DNA from: a bacterium | GTDB taxonomy: Bacteria > CSSED10-310 > JAFGSJ01 | Direction: 5' to 3' | Length of the DNA: 32,580 bases | Assembly: GCA_016934675.1 (NCBI GenBank) | Contig: JAFGSJ010000162.1 | Coordinates: forward strand, 1 to 32,580 | Part shown: positions 16,067 to 25,901 of the stretch, piece after piece | Position numbering within the stretch: position 1 is the first letter of the stretch | Layout: each line of letters starts with the position of its first letter | Translations under genes and position numbers: made by a program | The notes under the pieces: model-generated | The model's input: the letters and a program-made list of their open reading frames with translations, nothing else | Told to the model about the DNA's origin: nothing | Database searches by the model: none

Positions 16067-17821
16067 CTACAGTTGTGTGTCTGGTCCAGACTGCTTTGTT
16101 TCGGGTGAGGACTGGTCATCGTCGGATAAGGCCACTCCCTCAGACAGGTCGGTTTCCTCAGACAGGTCCGGTTTCATACGCATCATGACTCGTTCGATCC
16201 GGTCTTGCAGATTCTGATTATCCGAATCGATGGCCAGCGCTTCCTGATAATAGCTGAGGGCATTATTCAGATCGTCATTCGTATCATAGACTTGTCCGAT
16301 TTTGGTCATAGCGGTCACCAGGTTCTCAGTGAACTGTTCATAGCGGCCATATTGGCGACCTCGTTTGAACAGATCGACCGCGACCAGACGTTCCTTGAGA
16401 CCTTCCTGGTCCATGTATCTGAGCCCGATATCAAGCATGAGTCTGGCCAGGAATTTGTTCAAATCACGGTAGCGAAAGAAGCTTCTGCCCCGGTTCAGCG
16501 AGCTTTTCATTTCCTGGTCTTGAATCATCATCATCCAGAGTTCATCAGGCACCACTTTCACCGTGGTGATTTCCTTTTTATCATAGGGATGAAAAGCGCC
16601 GCGCATGATTTGTAAGGAATTGCATTCGCTGTCATACTGGACCCAATAGGTCGCAAAATTAACCGTACAAAGGGTGAGATACAGCCCTAACAGAAGAAGA
16701 ACAACGATCAGATACTTGCGTGAATTGGTCATGTATTGCGGAGTTGTCTTCAATTTTTCTTCAAGAAGTCCCTCATTCGAAACAAGGGTTGAGGCGACTT
16801 TGTCAACTTTGCCAGCTAGAATGGCCTCTGGCCCAAGCAGCTCGGGACCGGCTGATGAAGCATGAGGCCCCTGTTCAGACTCAGCTACGGACAATCGGTC
16901 ACTCCAGTCAAACCCAGCCTGATCGCTGCTATCAGGGCCTCCAGGATGCTCCTGAGAAGGCTGCACTGGCAGGACTACATCGGCTGATTGACTAGAAGCG
17001 TTTTTTTCGAAATGGACTTCGATCGGGCCGGTATCTTCTTGAAAATCAGGGTCCGTGTCCTCCATGAAATCATCACCGATTATCAGGATGGCCGTATAAT
17101 TATCAGGAGAACCTTTCTGTTCTACCAGCTCGGCCAGGGAGGTCAAGGCCTTTTCCGGATCGGCATTCGATCCGGATATAACGGAGATGAGCTCATCATC
17201 TGACAGAACGGTCGTGATCCCATCCGTACACAAAAGAAAAGCGTCCCGTGCTGAAAAGGGAAACATGGCCAGATCGACTTCAATATCGGGACCGCTGCCC
17301 AAAGCTCTGGTTATGATGTTCTTGAACGGGTAATTCTCAACTTCTTCGGGTGTAACCTGTTTTGTGTCGATTAATTCCTGCAAGCGGGAATGGTCTTTGG
17401 TGATCTGGCGAATGCTGTTTTTCCTGAGACGATACAAGCGACTGTCACCGACGTGGGCGACAAAAGCTTTGTCTTCAAACAGTTGGAGCATAACTATGGT
17501 TGTGCCCATGCCGGCTTTTTCGGGATTGATTTTCGCTTCCCTGAGAATAGACCTATTGGCTTGACGGGCCGCCTGTTTTAAATTCCTAAGACGTTGCTTC
17601 TCGGGATCGAGATCAAGCTCAGTCTGAGTAATATCAAGAGTATCACCCACCTTAAAGAAATTCGTGATCTCAGAGACAGCGATCTGACTGGCAGACTCAC
17701 CGCCCCTGTGACCACCCATCCCATCCGCTACTGTAAAGAGTTTGATCGTCTCGAGAATGCCATAATTATCCTGATTTGTCTTACGCTTTTGACCGGTATG
17801 ACTTATGGCGGCATATTTCAT
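16067..17821 (-). CDS. Membrane-anchored PP2C-type Ser/Thr phosphatase with C-terminal TPR
   Basis: 584 residues. Residues 1-235 are PP2C: TNQDN (15-19), VADGMGGHRGG (31-41), VGDSRLY, TKDHS, LLCTDGIT and DNYTAIL provide all metal-binding aspartates. A linker rich in D, S, E and P follows (about 245-365). One transmembrane helix spans about 368-390 (YLIVVLLLLGLYLTL), so the last ~190 residues, with TPR-like helices (ALSYYQEALAIDSDN), lie on the other side of the membrane. Start chosen at ATG 17821 because GGAAGAG precedes it and homology begins at once; a frame to 17878 exists. It is the natural antagonist of the two Ser/Thr kinases in the window. A weak promoter candidate is TTGCAC (17878-17873), 19 bases, TATACA (17853-17848). 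Confidence 0.9.
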   Translation of the reverse strand: MKYAAISHTGQKRKTNQDNYGILETIKLFTVADGMGGHRGGESASQIAVSEITNFFKVGDTLDITQTELDLDPEKQRLRNLKQAARQANRSILREAKINPEKAGMGTTIVMLQLFEDKAFVAHVGDSRLYRLRKNSIRQITKDHSRLQELIDTKQVTPEEVENYPFKNIITRALGSGPDIEVDLAMFPFSARDAFLLCTDGITTVLSDDELISVISGSNADPEKALTSLAELVEQKGSPDNYTAILIIGDDFMEDTDPDFQEDTGPIEVHFEKNASSQSADVVLPVQPSQEHPGGPDSSDQAGFDWSDRLSVAESEQGPHASSAGPELLGPEAILAGKVDKVASTLVSNEGLLEEKLKTTPQYMTNSRKYLIVVLLLLGLYLTLCTVNFATYWVQYDSECNSLQIMRGAFHPYDKKEITTVKVVPDELWMMMIQDQEMKSSLNRGRSFFRYRDLNKFLARLMLDIGLRYMDQEGLKERLVAVDLFKRGRQYGRYEQFTENLVTAMTKIGQVYDTNDDLNNALSYYQEALAIDSDNQNLQDRIERVMMRMKPDLSEETDLSEGVALSDDDQSSPETKQSGPDTQL

Positions 17822-17924
17822 AGCACTCTTCCTGTTTTTGCAGTAATTGTATAGTACTTCAAAGTTTTTTTTGTGCAAGCATTTTTTTGATAAAACCGTT
17901 CTGCCGATCTAAACAATACCATAA

Positions 17925-17947
17925 AATTGTGCGTGGACAGCACAATT
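17925..17947 (-). terminator. Stem-loop terminator after the giant kinase gene
   Basis: Perfect arms AATTGTGC and GCACAATT (17925-17932 and 17940-17947) around a seven-base loop. On the minus strand the stem is followed by TTTTATGG, a short U-rich tail, 39 bases beyond the stop of the 1727-residue gene. It could also act as an operator for the phosphatase gene just downstream. Confidence 0.5.
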
Positions 17948-17985
17948 CTGGTCGGAGTCGCACTCTTCAACAGCCCTCACTCGAT

Positions 17986-20900
17986 CTAGTAGATATCATA
18001 ATGCTTCAATTTCTGGTTGAGACATTGTCGCGTTATCCCCAGTCTTCGGGCAGCCCTCGATTTGTTACCCTTATGCTCCACCAGGGCAGAGACCAGTAAT
18101 TCCCGTTCGACTTGACTCAGAACATCTTTTAGTGTGCCGGTAACATGGACACCTTTAATCATAGTCTCGATATGACGGACCTCATCGTTGAGAATGCCCT
18201 CGTCGATATAACTGTCCTCATCTGCCAGATTGACCGCCAATTCGACCTGGTTCTCCAGTTCCCGAATATTTCCCGGCCAGGAATACTCGTCGAGACGCTC
18301 TAAGACAGCCTTGGTAAAACCTTTCACCTTCTTGTGCAATATATGATTGTATTTCTGCAAAAAATGATAAGCCAATGGAGCAATGTCCTCCTTGTGGTCT
18401 TTCAGAGGAGGTAAATTGATCTGTATGACCTTCAATCTATACATTAAATCTTGACGGAACCTGCCCGCCTTGATTTCTGTGTCGAGGTCCTTGTTGGTCG
18501 CTGCAATAATTCTGACATCCACGTGTTTGATTACATTCGAGCCAAGCGGTTTGACCTCCTTTTCCTGCAGGAAACGGAGTAACTTGGCCTGTATTTGCGG
18601 TCCGATTTCGGAAATTTCATCGAGGAAAACCGTGCCCTGATGTGCTTCTTCGAAAATTCCCCTTTTCTGGTCAATCGCACCGGAAAAGGCACCTTTGACA
18701 TGTCCGAACAGTTCGCTATCGATCAATGTCTCAGGAGCATTACCGCAAAAGAAGGGAATAAAGACTTTGTCGCTCCTATTCCCCATATTATGGATAGCTT
18801 TGGCGATCAATTCCTTACCGGTACCACTGGCACCGGTCAGGAGCACGGTCGAACTACTCGAAGCTATTTTTGCGACGGTTTTCAAAATAGTCTGCATGGT
18901 CCGACTATGGGCAATGATATTGTTTGAACGATAGAACTCCTTGTTCTGGATCCGATACGAAACGTTTTCCTTGATCAATTGCTTGCGTTCGAGGCCATTG
19001 GCCAGAGCCAGAGCCGCGATATTGGCAAAAGAAGCGACAAACTGGACGTCCTTTTCAAGAAAAATATCGGTCATGGACCGTGTATCCAGATAGACAACCC
19101 CGATCAGATCGTCATACACTTTCAAAGGCACACAAATGATGGCGACAATCCCGTACAAAGATACGCTTTTACTGTGAGCACACAGCGAATCAAGACTCGT
19201 ATCCGTGATATAGACCGGTTCACCACGCAAGACTACGTTGTTTAAGACAGTCGTGGATAATTGGGCTGCATCGAAAAGAGTTTCACTCTCGAGATTCCGG
19301 ATTATCTCGGCCTGTAAGCGGCCAGTCAGATGGTCCTTGAGAAAAATAGCGCCCCGATCGGCTTTGAGTGTCTTGATAATGGTATCGAGGATTTGTTCGA
19401 GAAGATGATCGAGTTCCTTGGTTGAATTGATGATATGGGTAATACTGATCAAGGACTTCAATTGCTCCTGATCGGAAGGCAGATGAAAATACAGTGGCTG
19501 TAAACGTGAATTCAATTCCTGTTTCAATTGTTCGGCTTTTTTCAGTAATTGGGGTGTCTTCAATTCCTCGAAAATCGCTTCCGCTTTCTCGATAGTGTGG
19601 CCTGCCTGTCTGATGTTTTCGGACTTGAGTTGTTCGTGTGCCAAAAACAGGTAGGTTTGACCCAGTTCATACCGAGCACCGATCTTTTCCAACAAAGCTA
19701 CACTCTCGTTCAAGGCTTCCTGACCCTTGTTCGAGTCCCCGAGTTTCAAGGAAATCTCCCCCGACATTCTCAGAATATTGCCCAGCTCGATGTTATCTTC
19801 GACTTTATCGATGATTTTTCGAGCCCGGTTGATCTCTCTAAGGGCATAGGACACATTATCCTGACGGAGCTGTACCTCCGCGGTCAATCGATGCGCAATC
19901 GCCTGACAACGTTTCAAATTCGTTCTTCTGAAAACCGGCATCGAGCGGGCCAGATAATCCAGGGCGGATCCATATTCATGTTGCTCGATGCCCAAACTGG
20001 CAAGTGAAAGATGAGTTATGGCCATACCAATATCATCGTGTAGACGTTCCCTTAATTTCAAGGCAGTGGTGAAATGCTGATGCGATTCCCTGAATTCGCC
20101 CATACGCAGGAAGAGTTCGCCCAGATTGTGATGCATGACCGATTGGGCCTGCAGATTACCCAGACGCTTGAAAATGTCCAGTGCGTGCTGGAAATAGGAT
20201 AAGGAAACGGACCAATTGCCCTGCAGGGCATGGGCCGAACCCAGATTGACCAGGGCATTCGCCTCACCATTGATATCATAGTGTTTCCGCACCAATGCCA
20301 GGCCTTTTTCATGATACGCGATCGCCTTCTGAGCATTACCTATCTTGTCGGCCAAGGTACCCAGATTGTTCAGGCTGGCGGCGATACCCCGTTCATCTTT
20401 CAGGCTTTGGTTAAGCTGTAACGCCTTGCTGAATTGTTTTTCTGCGGATTGATAATTGCCATAAGCTTCGGCAATCTTGCCCAGGGTCAGGTATGTTTTC
20501 GCCATCAAATCCTCGGACTTGATCGCCTTGGCATCATTCAACGCATCGGAACAAATCGCCTGGGCCTTCTTGTATTCTTTGAGCAAGCTATGCATCCAGC
20601 CCAGCGTTGATTTGAGTTCAATGGTCTGGGGTGATATTTCGGTTGGATCGGACCCTTCGAGGGCTTGACTCAACACTTCGCAGGCAACCCGATAATCACC
20701 GCGAATTTCAAAGGTTTTGGCCAGATTCCTGGCAAACCGCCCGATCCGGGCATGGTCTTTCAAGAACAGAGAATTGTTGAATAGTTCACGCAATAAGGCG
20801 CTGGCCTTGTTCAGACGATTTGTCCGAAGATACGCCTCAGCCAACTGTTCGAGCAGAATCTCGCCTTTACTATCATTATTGTCCGGTCCACGAAGAGATC

Positions 20901-23169
20901 GTGCCTGCTCGAGATATACAACCTCCTCCTCAAAACTATACTGGGCCTTGGCATAATCCGCCGCTTGCATCGCATACACATATGCTTTTTCCCGCTCCGA
21001 TGCCGCCTGGAAATGAAAACTGAGTAACCCGGCAAGTCCAGGCTTGCCCTGATTGACATGCTTTTCAAGAATGAATGCCGTTTGACGATGGATATCCACC
21101 TTATCATCTACCAGGGTCTTGAAAAAAATGAGCTGTCGGAAAAGAGGATGAGCAAAACGGAACATGAGTTCATTCGTTTGTTTGATCCGTTCCATGATTT
21201 TCGCTGCACAAAAATCATCCAGTAACTCAGCCAGAATGGTCGGGGCTTGCCCGGTCAATTGCTCCAAATCTGAAAAATAAAAGTGTTCGGGCAAGAAAGA
21301 CGCCTTTTGCAAGACAGCTTTGCTCAACTCGGACAATCGCTCGTAACGGGCCTCGAGCACCAAGCGGAGCTGACTCGGGACCTCCCGGAAAGCGTCTTTA
21401 TCCGAAATCCTCCAATTGCCCCGCTCGAAAGACAGGATTCTGTTCTCAAGCATGAAATGCAGTAACTCCTGAACATGCAGAGGATTACCTCCACTCAGTT
21501 CATGGATTTTTGTGACCAACGCCCTGGGTTCTGTCGAAACCTCGAGAATGTTGGTCACCATCTGCGATGTTTCTTCCAATGACATCCGGGCCAGACGCAA
21601 AGCCGTACAATTTTCGGCGCGACCCTGCTGGTCCATCAAGGCAAGGAGAGGATGCAACTCTTCACCCTTGGCCCTGATCAGATCATCGTCACAAAAAGTC
21701 ACACACAAGAACACCGGTACGTGCTCAAGATTACGGGCAAGAAACTCACAAAACTGGAGCAGTGCGGCCTGTCCATGATGCAAATCCTCGATGACGAGGA
21801 GAACAGGTTGATTATCACGAACAAATTCCGAATCAGTCTGCTCCGAGTCAACCCGGGAACAGAGTAGCTCGATGAAACGGAAAAGTTCCTCGAACAGGGT
21901 GTTCAATCGAATACTTGTTTCCAGTCCGGCCTCCTCCTTATCGTTTGACAAATCAGGCTTGCCACTCGTTTCTCTGTCCATAAATGCCAGTAAATGCTTG
22001 ACCATTTCAGGTTCCAGCGATCCTTGTCCGAGATACTTCGAGAAACCGAGTTGGAGCAGAATATCTTTCAAGGGTTTGAACGAAGATGCGGATCCAGGCC
22101 CACAGGTGGTCAAGACTGTTTTAAAAGCATGTAATTGGGCTGAAATCTTCATTTCCCGGACCAGCCGAGAACGTCCGAGACCCGCTTCACCATACAGAAA
22201 AAGGATGTGGCCAGTCCCCTGCTCAGTCTTGACCAGAAGATCATTAATCGTTGTCAGCTCCTGATCACGACCGATAAAGATATCGTTGATCACCGATGAT
22301 CTTGATAATTCGACCAAAGCCTTTTTCGCTGACCCCTCAGGGCTTCTCCCCAGTAAATGCAGTATCTCTCGGGCGGATTGAAAACGCTTTAACGGCTCCT
22401 TTTCAAGTAAGGTCAGAATAATAAATTCCATCTTCTCCGAAATGTGACTGTTCAGTCGTGTAGGTGGCGTGGGATGTTGATGAAGAAGAGTATGGATATA
22501 TTCAGACACCGTCTTGGCTTGATGCGGGTAAGAGCCAGTCGCCAATTGATAGAGCAGAACGCCCAGAGAATACAGATCGGAACGATTGTCAGGGGGTAGA
22601 TTAAAGAATTTTTCCGGAGCCAGATACAGTAGTGTCCCGGTAAGTGGACGTGTAGAATTGTCCTGACCCACCTGATCGATTTCCGCAAATGAAAAATCAG
22701 ATACTTTGAGCGGCAGGACTTGATCAACAGACCATTGGTCCAGTGAGCAGTCACCCAGTAACAGGTTCTCCGGTTTGAGGTCGCCGTGAATGTAACCCTG
22801 AGTATGGATGTATTGCAATGCCAGACAGATCCGGATCAGGATTTCCTTAATCAAGGGTTCTTGATACGCTGCTTTATTTAGCTTTAAGGGACCACCGGGC
22901 ATGTATTCCATCGTAAAAAACGGTAAACGCCCGTCCCATACGTTGAAATCATGGACCGTCACGATATGCGGATGCTGCAACCTGATTAAACGTCGAAATT
23001 CCTCCTTCAACAAAGCGGCCGGCACTGCAGCTCGATCCAGATTCTTGATGATTTTCAAGGCTTTGGGCTGGTCGTTCGACAGATCAATCACCCGGTATAC
23101 TTCACCCCAATTGCCCTGACCGAGAAGCTCATGGACTTCGTAGCGATTATCAATGATCTGAAATGTCAT
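17986..23169 (-). CDS. Giant Ser/Thr kinase - ATPase - TPR - GAF - sigma-54 activator fusion
   Basis: 1727 residues. 1-275: kinase fold with GQGNWG, K39 in KALKII, HGDLKPEN (128-135; HGD instead of HRD), DFS instead of DFG (158-160) and APE (184-186). 295-560: STAND-type ATPase whose Walker A reads GEAGLGRS (327-334), arginine replacing the lysine; Walker B is VLLVIEDLHHG. About 720-1215: many TPR repeats. 1230-1390: GAF. About 1420-1650: sigma-54 AAA+ with GASGTGKE (near 1441), ELFGHVKGAFSGA (GAFTGA loop with S for T, near 1490), FLDEISEIG and RIIAATN. 1685-1727: Fis-type helix-turn-helix (GNKSRAARRLGITR). It should activate sigma-54 promoters in response to GAF/TPR/ATPase input; whether the kinase part phosphorylates anything is doubtful. 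Fourth gene after rpiB, glyA and nrdR. Confidence 0.92.
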   Translation of the reverse strand: MTFQIIDNRYEVHELLGQGNWGEVYRVIDLSNDQPKALKIIKNLDRAAVPAALLKEEFRRLIRLQHPHIVTVHDFNVWDGRLPFFTMEYMPGGPLKLNKAAYQEPLIKEILIRICLALQYIHTQGYIHGDLKPENLLLGDCSLDQWSVDQVLPLKVSDFSFAEIDQVGQDNSTRPLTGTLLYLAPEKFFNLPPDNRSDLYSLGVLLYQLATGSYPHQAKTVSEYIHTLLHQHPTPPTRLNSHISEKMEFIILTLLEKEPLKRFQSAREILHLLGRSPEGSAKKALVELSRSSVINDIFIGRDQELTTINDLLVKTEQGTGHILFLYGEAGLGRSRLVREMKISAQLHAFKTVLTTCGPGSASSFKPLKDILLQLGFSKYLGQGSLEPEMVKHLLAFMDRETSGKPDLSNDKEEAGLETSIRLNTLFEELFRFIELLCSRVDSEQTDSEFVRDNQPVLLVIEDLHHGQAALLQFCEFLARNLEHVPVFLCVTFCDDDLIRAKGEELHPLLALMDQQGRAENCTALRLARMSLEETSQMVTNILEVSTEPRALVTKIHELSGGNPLHVQELLHFMLENRILSFERGNWRISDKDAFREVPSQLRLVLEARYERLSELSKAVLQKASFLPEHFYFSDLEQLTGQAPTILAELLDDFCAAKIMERIKQTNELMFRFAHPLFRQLIFFKTLVDDKVDIHRQTAFILEKHVNQGKPGLAGLLSFHFQAASEREKAYVYAMQAADYAKAQYSFEEEVVYLEQARSLRGPDNNDSKGEILLEQLAEAYLRTNRLNKASALLRELFNNSLFLKDHARIGRFARNLAKTFEIRGDYRVACEVLSQALEGSDPTEISPQTIELKSTLGWMHSLLKEYKKAQAICSDALNDAKAIKSEDLMAKTYLTLGKIAEAYGNYQSAEKQFSKALQLNQSLKDERGIAASLNNLGTLADKIGNAQKAIAYHEKGLALVRKHYDINGEANALVNLGSAHALQGNWSVSLSYFQHALDIFKRLGNLQAQSVMHHNLGELFLRMGEFRESHQHFTTALKLRERLHDDIGMAITHLSLASLGIEQHEYGSALDYLARSMPVFRRTNLKRCQAIAHRLTAEVQLRQDNVSYALREINRARKIIDKVEDNIELGNILRMSGEISLKLGDSNKGQEALNESVALLEKIGARYELGQTYLFLAHEQLKSENIRQAGHTIEKAEAIFEELKTPQLLKKAEQLKQELNSRLQPLYFHLPSDQEQLKSLISITHIINSTKELDHLLEQILDTIIKTLKADRGAIFLKDHLTGRLQAEIIRNLESETLFDAAQLSTTVLNNVVLRGEPVYITDTSLDSLCAHSKSVSLYGIVAIICVPLKVYDDLIGVVYLDTRSMTDIFLEKDVQFVASFANIAALALANGLERKQLIKENVSYRIQNKEFYRSNNIIAHSRTMQTILKTVAKIASSSSTVLLTGASGTGKELIAKAIHNMGNRSDKVFIPFFCGNAPETLIDSELFGHVKGAFSGAIDQKRGIFEEAHQGTVFLDEISEIGPQIQAKLLRFLQEKEVKPLGSNVIKHVDVRIIAATNKDLDTEIKAGRFRQDLMYRLKVIQINLPPLKDHKEDIAPLAYHFLQKYNHILHKKVKGFTKAVLERLDEYSWPGNIRELENQVELAVNLADEDSYIDEGILNDEVRHIETMIKGVHVTGTLKDVLSQVERELLVSALVEHKGNKSRAARRLGITRQCLNQKLKHYDIY

Positions 23170-23211
23170 GAGTTCTACTCACAGACAGCCCTATTGCCCG
23201 AAATGAAACCG

Positions 23212-23679
23212 TTACTCGTTCAATTTCTTCTTGTCGAACAGTTTCTCAATTTCAGCCTTGAATTGATTGACATCGGTGAACTGGCGATAAACCGAAGCAA
23301 ACCGGACATAAGCGACCTGATCGAGGTCCTGAAGCTTCTTCATGATAATCTCACCGATCTCCTTGCTTTCGATTTCCTTGACCAGTTTCTCGTGCAGTTG
23401 ACTCTCGATCTCATCGACAAATTCATCGAGCATGGACAGGGGAATGGGCCTCTTCTCGCACGCCTTCAAAAGCCCCTTAAGAATCTTGTCTCGCTGAAAT
23501 GGTTCCCAAACCCCCTCCTTTTTCTTGACCCGGGGTAGAATGACCTCGACCCTTTCGTAGGTTGTAAACCGGCGCTTACAACTCAAACATTCACGCCGGC
23601 GCCTGATAATTGCAGCATCCTTGGTCAACCTGGAATCAACGACTTTATCCTCGACACTTTGACAAAAAGGGCATTTCAT
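23212..23679 (-). CDS. nrdR: Transcriptional repressor NrdR
   Basis: 155 residues, the usual family length. The N-terminal zinc ribbon has CPFC (3-6) and ECLSC. RRRRECLSCKRRFTTYERV is the family signature, followed by an ATP-cone domain that senses ATP/dATP. NrdR represses ribonucleotide reductase genes. No ribonucleotide reductase gene is in the window. A GTG in frame at 23688 is open, but AGGAG is eight bases from the ATG at 23679, which gives the standard N terminus MKCPFC. It lies 53 bases after glyA, and the glyA-nrdR linkage is common in bacteria. Confidence 0.97.
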   Translation of the reverse strand: MKCPFCQSVEDKVVDSRLTKDAAIIRRRRECLSCKRRFTTYERVEVILPRVKKKEGVWEPFQRDKILKGLLKACEKRPIPLSMLDEFVDEIESQLHEKLVKEIESKEIGEIIMKKLQDLDQVAYVRFASVYRQFTDVNQFKAEIEKLFDKKKLNE

Positions 23680-23732
23680 CCCGCACACTCCTGTTTTGGA
23701 AGGAAGGGGAGGTTATGATCGGTAATCCCTAC

Positions 23733-25019
23733 TTACGGCAATGGGAAGCCTTGGCAAAGTTTTTTGACCTGTTGTCGGATATTCTGACGAAGCGATTCAT
23801 TCTCCTGGTCCGTTAAGACTTGATCGATAAAGCTGGCGATAGATTCCATCTCCTTCTCTTTCATGCCCCGTGTGGTCAAAGCCGCCGTACCGAGCCTGAT
23901 ACCGCTGGTAATAAAAGGACTCTTCGTATCGAAGGGGACCATGTTCTTGTTGACGGTAATACCGGCTTCCTCGAGGATTCTCTCCGCTTTCTTTCCGCTG
24001 ATCTCCTTGTTGGTCAGATCGATCAGCATGCAATGATTATCGGTCCCGCCCGAAGTTAGATGATAATCGAGTTTCAGCAATGCCTGAGCCAGGGTTTGAG
24101 CATTGGCGATGATCTGGCGGGTATAGACCTTGTAGGAAGGATCAAGGTCTTCTTTGAATGCCACGGCCTTGGCCGCAATGATATGCATGAGCGGTCCACC
24201 CTGAACACCAGGCATGACCGTGCTGTCCATGATTTCCGACATCATCTTGACCCGGCCGGTCTTGGGCGCGGTTATGCCAAAAGGATTCTCCCGGTCCCTC
24301 CCGATCAGGATCATACCGCCGCGGGGGCCGCGTAAGGTTTTATGTGTCGTTGTCGTGACAATATCACAGTAGGGCAGAGGATCGGTAAGCAAACCCGTGG
24401 CTATCAAGCCAGCCGGATGAGCGATATCAGCCATCAAAAAAGCGCCGACCTGGTCAGCAATCTCGCGAAACCTGGCAAAATCCATGTCCCGAGGATAGGC
24501 TGATGCCCCGGTCACGATCAGTTTCGGTTTGTGCTGATTGGCCAGATCACTGACCTGATTGTAATCAATCCGCCCCGTCTCCCGGCTGACACCATACGAA
24601 ACGAATGTATACAATCGACCTGAAAAATTGACCGGACTGCCATGAGTCAAATGACCGCCATGGGACAGGTCCATACCCAGGATCGTGTCACCCGGCTGAA
24701 CCAGGGTAAAATAAACGGCCATATTCGCTTGGGAGCCTGAATGCGGTTGCACATTGGCATACTCGGCCTTGAATAATTTCTTGGCCCGGTCACGAGCCAG
24801 GTCCTCGGCTATGTCCACAAACTCGCATCCACCATAATAACGGTTGCCCGGATACCCCTCGGCATATTTGTTGGTCATGACCGAACCGGCGGCAGCTCGA
24901 ACTGCCGGACTGACAAAGTTTTCGGAAGCAATCAACTCGAGCGTCGTGCTCTCACGCTCTTGTTCACCGACTATGGCTTTAGCTATCTCTGGGTCCATTT
25001 TCTCTAAGATATCGTTCAA
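23733..25019 (-). CDS. glyA: Serine hydroxymethyltransferase
   Basis: 428 residues; converts serine and tetrahydrofolate to glycine and 5,10-methylene-tetrahydrofolate with pyridoxal phosphate. The active-site segment [14 protein letters not shown] (lysine near 228) and the N-terminal [13 protein letters not shown] motif are intact, and the length fits. The frame begins with TTG at 25019, with GGGAG six bases before it; there is no better ATG before the conserved start, so a TTG start is likely. It is 21 bases after rpiB and so almost certainly co-transcribed. It supplies one-carbon units for thymidylate and purines, functionally close to NrdR. Confidence 0.97.
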   Translation of the reverse strand: MNDILEKMDPEIAKAIVGEQERESTTLELIASENFVSPAVRAAAGSVMTNKYAEGYPGNRYYGGCEFVDIAEDLARDRAKKLFKAEYANVQPHSGSQANMAVYFTLVQPGDTILGMDLSHGGHLTHGSPVNFSGRLYTFVSYGVSRETGRIDYNQVSDLANQHKPKLIVTGASAYPRDMDFARFREIADQVGAFLMADIAHPAGLIATGLLTDPLPYCDIVTTTTHKTLRGPRGGMILIGRDRENPFGITAPKTGRVKMMSEIMDSTVMPGVQGGPLMHIIAAKAVAFKEDLDPSYKVYTRQIIANAQTLAQALLKLDYHLTSGGTDNHCMLIDLTNKEISGKKAERILEEAGITVNKNMVPFDTKSPFITSGIRLGTAALTTRGMKEKEMESIASFIDQVLTDQENESLRQNIRQQVKKLCQGFPLP

Positions 25020-25040
25020 GATGCTCTCCCTTCATGAATT

Positions 25041-25496
25041 TTATAGTGTTGGACTGTCAAGGTCCATTTTGTTGATCCGTCTCACATGACGTTCATTCTG
25101 ACCATCTGTCCGATCGAATTCAGTCTCGAGAAAGATCCGGACCAGTTCCAAGGCCGTCCCGGCTGTCACCACCTGACTACCCATGGCCAGCACATTTGCA
25201 TCATTGTGTAGGCGGGACCTCTGGGCCGTGAAATGATCATGACACAAAGCAGCCCGAATCCCCTTGAACCTGTTTGCCCGAATGGACATACCTATGCCCG
25301 TCCCACAGATGAGTATCCCTCTTTCCGCCTCACCAGCCACGACAGCCCGACAAACCCGGTCGGCGTAATCAGGATAGTCACAGGATTCCTCAGAATCCGT
25401 GCCCAGATCAAGACAATGAACGTGCTCGGCAAATGCCTTGATGATCGCTTCTTTCAACTTGAAACCGGCATGGTCCGATCCAAATGCTACTTTCAT
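25041..25496 (-). CDS. rpiB: Ribose 5-phosphate isomerase B
   Basis: 151 residues; interconverts ribulose 5-phosphate and ribose 5-phosphate in the pentose phosphate pathway. Family features are SDHAGFKLK at the N terminus, LICGTGIGMSIRANRF with the active-site cysteine, and CHDHFTA followed by RLHNDANVLAMG. Start ATG 25496 has AGGG six bases upstream. First gene of the rpiB-glyA-nrdR-giant kinase set, with a near-consensus promoter at 25539-25567. Confidence 0.96.
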   Translation of the reverse strand: MKVAFGSDHAGFKLKEAIIKAFAEHVHCLDLGTDSEESCDYPDYADRVCRAVVAGEAERGILICGTGIGMSIRANRFKGIRAALCHDHFTAQRSRLHNDANVLAMGSQVVTAGTALELVRIFLETEFDRTDGQNERHVRRINKMDLDSPTL

Positions 25497-25538
25497 AATG
25501 ACCCTTCTCCTTCCCGATCCCTATCCTTATTGCTCCTT

Positions 25539-25567
25539 ACTATACCGTCAGGACATTTTCCTGTCAA
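25539..25567 (-). promoter_or_regulatory. Sigma-70 promoter of the rpiB operon
   Basis: On the minus strand TTGACA (25567-25562, perfect) and TATAGT (25544-25539, five of six) are 17 bases apart. Transcription would begin near 25532, giving a 36-base leader. Confidence 0.8.
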
Positions 25568-25621
25568 GCCCTCAATTTCATCCCCTATTCTCTGTGTCCA
25601 GATCACCATAACCCCTTCTTC

Positions 25622-25694
25622 GACTGTCCCTCTTTTCATCCCTTAAAAGAATTGCTGTTTCCTGCTGGTAAACCTGTCCTTTTTTTGGTAAAGA
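25622..25694. repeat. Copy 1 of a ~70-bp direct repeat flanking the next gene
   Basis: Starts GACTGTCCCTCTTTTC, then after a variable centre CTGGTAAAC (25665) and GGTAAAG (25687). Copy 2 at 27050-27120 has the same blocks in the same order, with the two GGTAAA boxes again exactly 22 bases apart. The intergenic stretch 25497-25901 also holds two promoter candidates and a hairpin, but no convincing gene. Confidence 0.45.
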
Positions 25695-25741
25695 GATAAT
25701 ACACCTGAAAAAGTTAGTATCTGAAAAACCATCGTCATTTG

Positions 25742-25770
25742 TTGACCATCAGAAAAAAGAGAGTTATGAA
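25742..25770 (+). promoter_or_regulatory. Candidate promoter of the saccharopine dehydrogenase-like gene
   Basis: TTGACC (25742-25747), 17 bases, TATGAA (25765-25770). The leader would be about 125 bases and includes the hairpin GTGCTG-TTCAC-CAGCAC (25861-25877) just upstream of the ribosome site. Confidence 0.45.
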
Positions 25771-25901
25771 ATCAACACCGTCCTTAATGGGAATGAATGC
25801 ACTAGCTCAAACGGACGCACAAAGCCGCACCGATGATTGTCAGCCTTAACAAGCTTTCGTGTGCTGTTCACCAGCACGATGAATGAAACGGAGATCTGAC
25901 T

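Noticed and set aside
25766..25849. 27-codon ORF in the leader of the saccharopine dehydrogenase-like gene
   Set aside because: The start overlaps the predicted -10 hexamer, and ribosome-site spacing is too short; no leader-peptide codon run.
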